Of a DNA stretch of 15,196 nt, positions 13,907 to 15,196 are shown piece by piece (the first letter of the stretch is position 1; each line of letters opens with the position of its first letter). Both the position numbers and the translations under genes were made by a program. This stretch comes from Burkholderiaceae bacterium. Lineage in GTDB: Bacteria > Pseudomonadota > Gammaproteobacteria > Burkholderiales > Burkholderiaceae. The notes under the pieces were generated by a model. The model was not told the origin of the DNA. It did no database searches and worked only from the letters and a program-made list of their open reading frames with translations. The stretch covers positions 1 through 15,196 of the forward strand of contig CANHLB010000018.1 in NCBI GenBank assembly GCA_947461335.1, given 5' to 3'.

Positions 13907-15196
13907 CTAAGCCTTCCGCAAACGCCAAGCATTTAATGTCACTGCTAGTGAAGACAGAGACATCCCAATGCCAGCAACCCAGGGATTGACTAAACCCATC
14001 ATGGCAGCGGGAATTGCAAGTAAGTTATAGATTAAAGCCCAAAGCAGGTTTTCTTTAATGATGGCTTGAGTCTTATCGGCCAATCGCAAAGTTTTTGCTA
14101 AAGGCTCTAATGACACAGCAGTCAAAATAGCATCCGCGCCCGCAGCGGCCAAAGGAGCACCGGCGCCAACTGCAATGGAAATATCTGCGCGTGCCAATAA
14201 AGGTGCGTCATTCACACCATCCCCAATCGCCCATACAAAGTGGCCCTGTTTTTGTAATCGTTCGATGAAGTCATACTTATCTTCTGGAGTACAAGCACCT
14301 TGATAACTTTCAATGCCAATATGATTTGCCCACCAAGCAACCGTTGCAAGGTCATCACCAGAAACTAAATGCACAGCAATATTTTTAGCCTTTACCGTTT
14401 TTAGAAACTGCACCAATCCTGGCCTAGGCGTATCTAAGAAAATAAAGCTTGCGATTAATCCTTCATCATCTACCAAGTGCACTTGCCCATACTGTCCAGC
14501 TTGTTCATCTTTTACAATACCAAGCCAAGCGGCGCTACCAAAACGATAAATACCTGAGCTCAAACCTCTGCCCAATTGATTAATTACTGGTTCAGAAAGA
14601 ATGGGAAGTCTTAGGTTTTCAGTTTGGGCTGTACGCAATAATGAGAGTGCCACAGGATGTCTTTGACCAGACTCTAATGCTGCTGCCAAGGCTAAAGCAT
14701 CTTCACGGAGATATCCAGCTCGTAAATTGATCACCTCTTGTAACTCTGGTTGACCCATAGTTAAGGTACCTGTTTTATCAAGCACTAGATCAGTTGCTTT
14801 CACTAAGCCTTCAAGAACGTGGCCACGTACAATCAATAGGCCTAATTTAGTTACCGCCCCTTGTGCCGCAGCCATGGCAGTTGGTACGGCAAGTGATAAA
14901 GCACATGGGCAACTTGCTACCAAGACAGAAACTAAAACAGTCCATGCCTTGCTTGGGTCAAAATACCACCATATGGCAGATGAAATAAATGCGCTTAGCA
15001 AAAGAAATCCTACGAAATAAGCCGCCCATTTTTCTGCAAGACTAACCATCACTGGCTTTGCCAATAGTGCTTGATCAAGAAGCGATGCGATCCCTGCAAT
15101 ACGAGTGGATTGCCCTACTGCATGAATTCTCATAAACAATGGATTGAGGATGTTATGAGTTCCAGCATAGACAAGGTCGCCAATTTTTTTTTCTAC
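13907..15196 (-). CDS. ccoI: Copper-translocating P1B-type ATPase CcoI/FixI, C-terminal part
   Basis: This inner-membrane ATPase of the CopA2/FixI type exports Cu(I) to the periplasmic side to supply the CuB centre of the cbb3 oxidase. The frame is open to the right edge; 429 residues are visible, and the N-terminal heavy-metal domain and first helices lie outside. In the visible fragment: the end of the actuator domain (KIGDLVYAGTHN, 4-15), the copper-path motif C96-P97-C98 (ASCPCALSLAVPTA), phosphorylation site D140 (DKTGTLT), H180-P181 of the nucleotide domain (SGQRHPVA), the hinge GDGVND (325-330), and the last helices with MSLSSLAVTLNAW from 412. All motifs are intact. Assignment as CcoI rather than a general CopA rests on the following ccoS and the cco operon next door. 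Confidence 0.92.
   Translation of the reverse strand, partial: VEKKIGDLVYAGTHNILNPLFMRIHAVGQSTRIAGIASLLDQALLAKPVMVSLAEKWAAYFVGFLLLSAFISSAIWWYFDPSKAWTVLVSVLVASCPCALSLAVPTAMAAAQGAVTKLGLLIVRGHVLEGLVKATDLVLDKTGTLTMGQPELQEVINLRAGYLREDALALAAALESGQRHPVALSLLRTAQTENLRLPILSEPVINQLGRGLSSGIYRFGSAAWLGIVKDEQAGQYGQVHLVDDEGLIASFIFLDTPRPGLVQFLKTVKAKNIAVHLVSGDDLATVAWWANHIGIESYQGACTPEDKYDFIERLQKQGHFVWAIGDGVNDAPLLARADISIAVGAGAPLAAAGADAILTAVSLEPLAKTLRLADKTQAIIKENLLWALIYNLLAIPAAMMGLVNPWVAGIGMSLSSLAVTLNAWRLRKA

Overview
The window reads as a stretch of a betaproteobacterial chromosome, most like the freshwater genus Polynucleobacter (Burkholderiales). This rests on AT-leaning but orderly coding sequence, short spacers, a complete cbb3 oxidase locus next to an FNR-type regulator, and the general feel of the proteins. 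It is an inference, because no 16S or other phylogenetic marker is present. Nothing looks mobile: I see no transposase, integrase, tRNA, rRNA or CRISPR array, and no stretch over 300 bases lacks a gene.

Left part (1-4700). The C-terminal part of a fused TRAP transporter permease (+) converges on a mandelate-racemase-type enolase-superfamily enzyme (-), with a strong bidirectional terminator between them. Next are a secreted M23 metallopeptidase (+) and, convergent to it across a second terminator hairpin, a single-domain universal stress protein (-).

Middle part (4700-8400). A DUF2177 membrane protein and a SulP/STAS anion transporter form a likely two-gene + strand operon. A TauE/SafE (DsbD_2-type) membrane protein (-) follows, divergent from an FNR-type [4Fe-4S] oxygen-sensing regulator (+).

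Right part (8395-15196), all on the - strand. In transcription order this is ccoI (copper P1B-ATPase, cut by the window edge), ccoS, then ccoN-ccoO-ccoQ-ccoP-ccoG-ccoH and a small two-helix membrane gene. ccoQ (55 aa) and ccoS (59 aa) are short genes read directly from the sequence. A perfect FNR box (TTGAT-N4-ATCAA) lies upstream of ccoN, at the distance from a GATAAT -10 element expected for a class II FNR promoter. The window therefore carries structural subunits, assembly factors (CcoG, CcoH, CcoI, CcoS), a putative metal-handling membrane protein and the probable regulator of one microaerobic respiration module.

Most of the window is ordinary core genome. The best candidates for something under-described are the 86-residue membrane protein translationally coupled to a minimal CcoH, and the MR-type enzyme of unknown substrate beside a TRAP permease. 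Lesser points are the unusual nucleotide-loop residues in the universal stress protein and the large unassigned N-terminal domain of the M23 peptidase.
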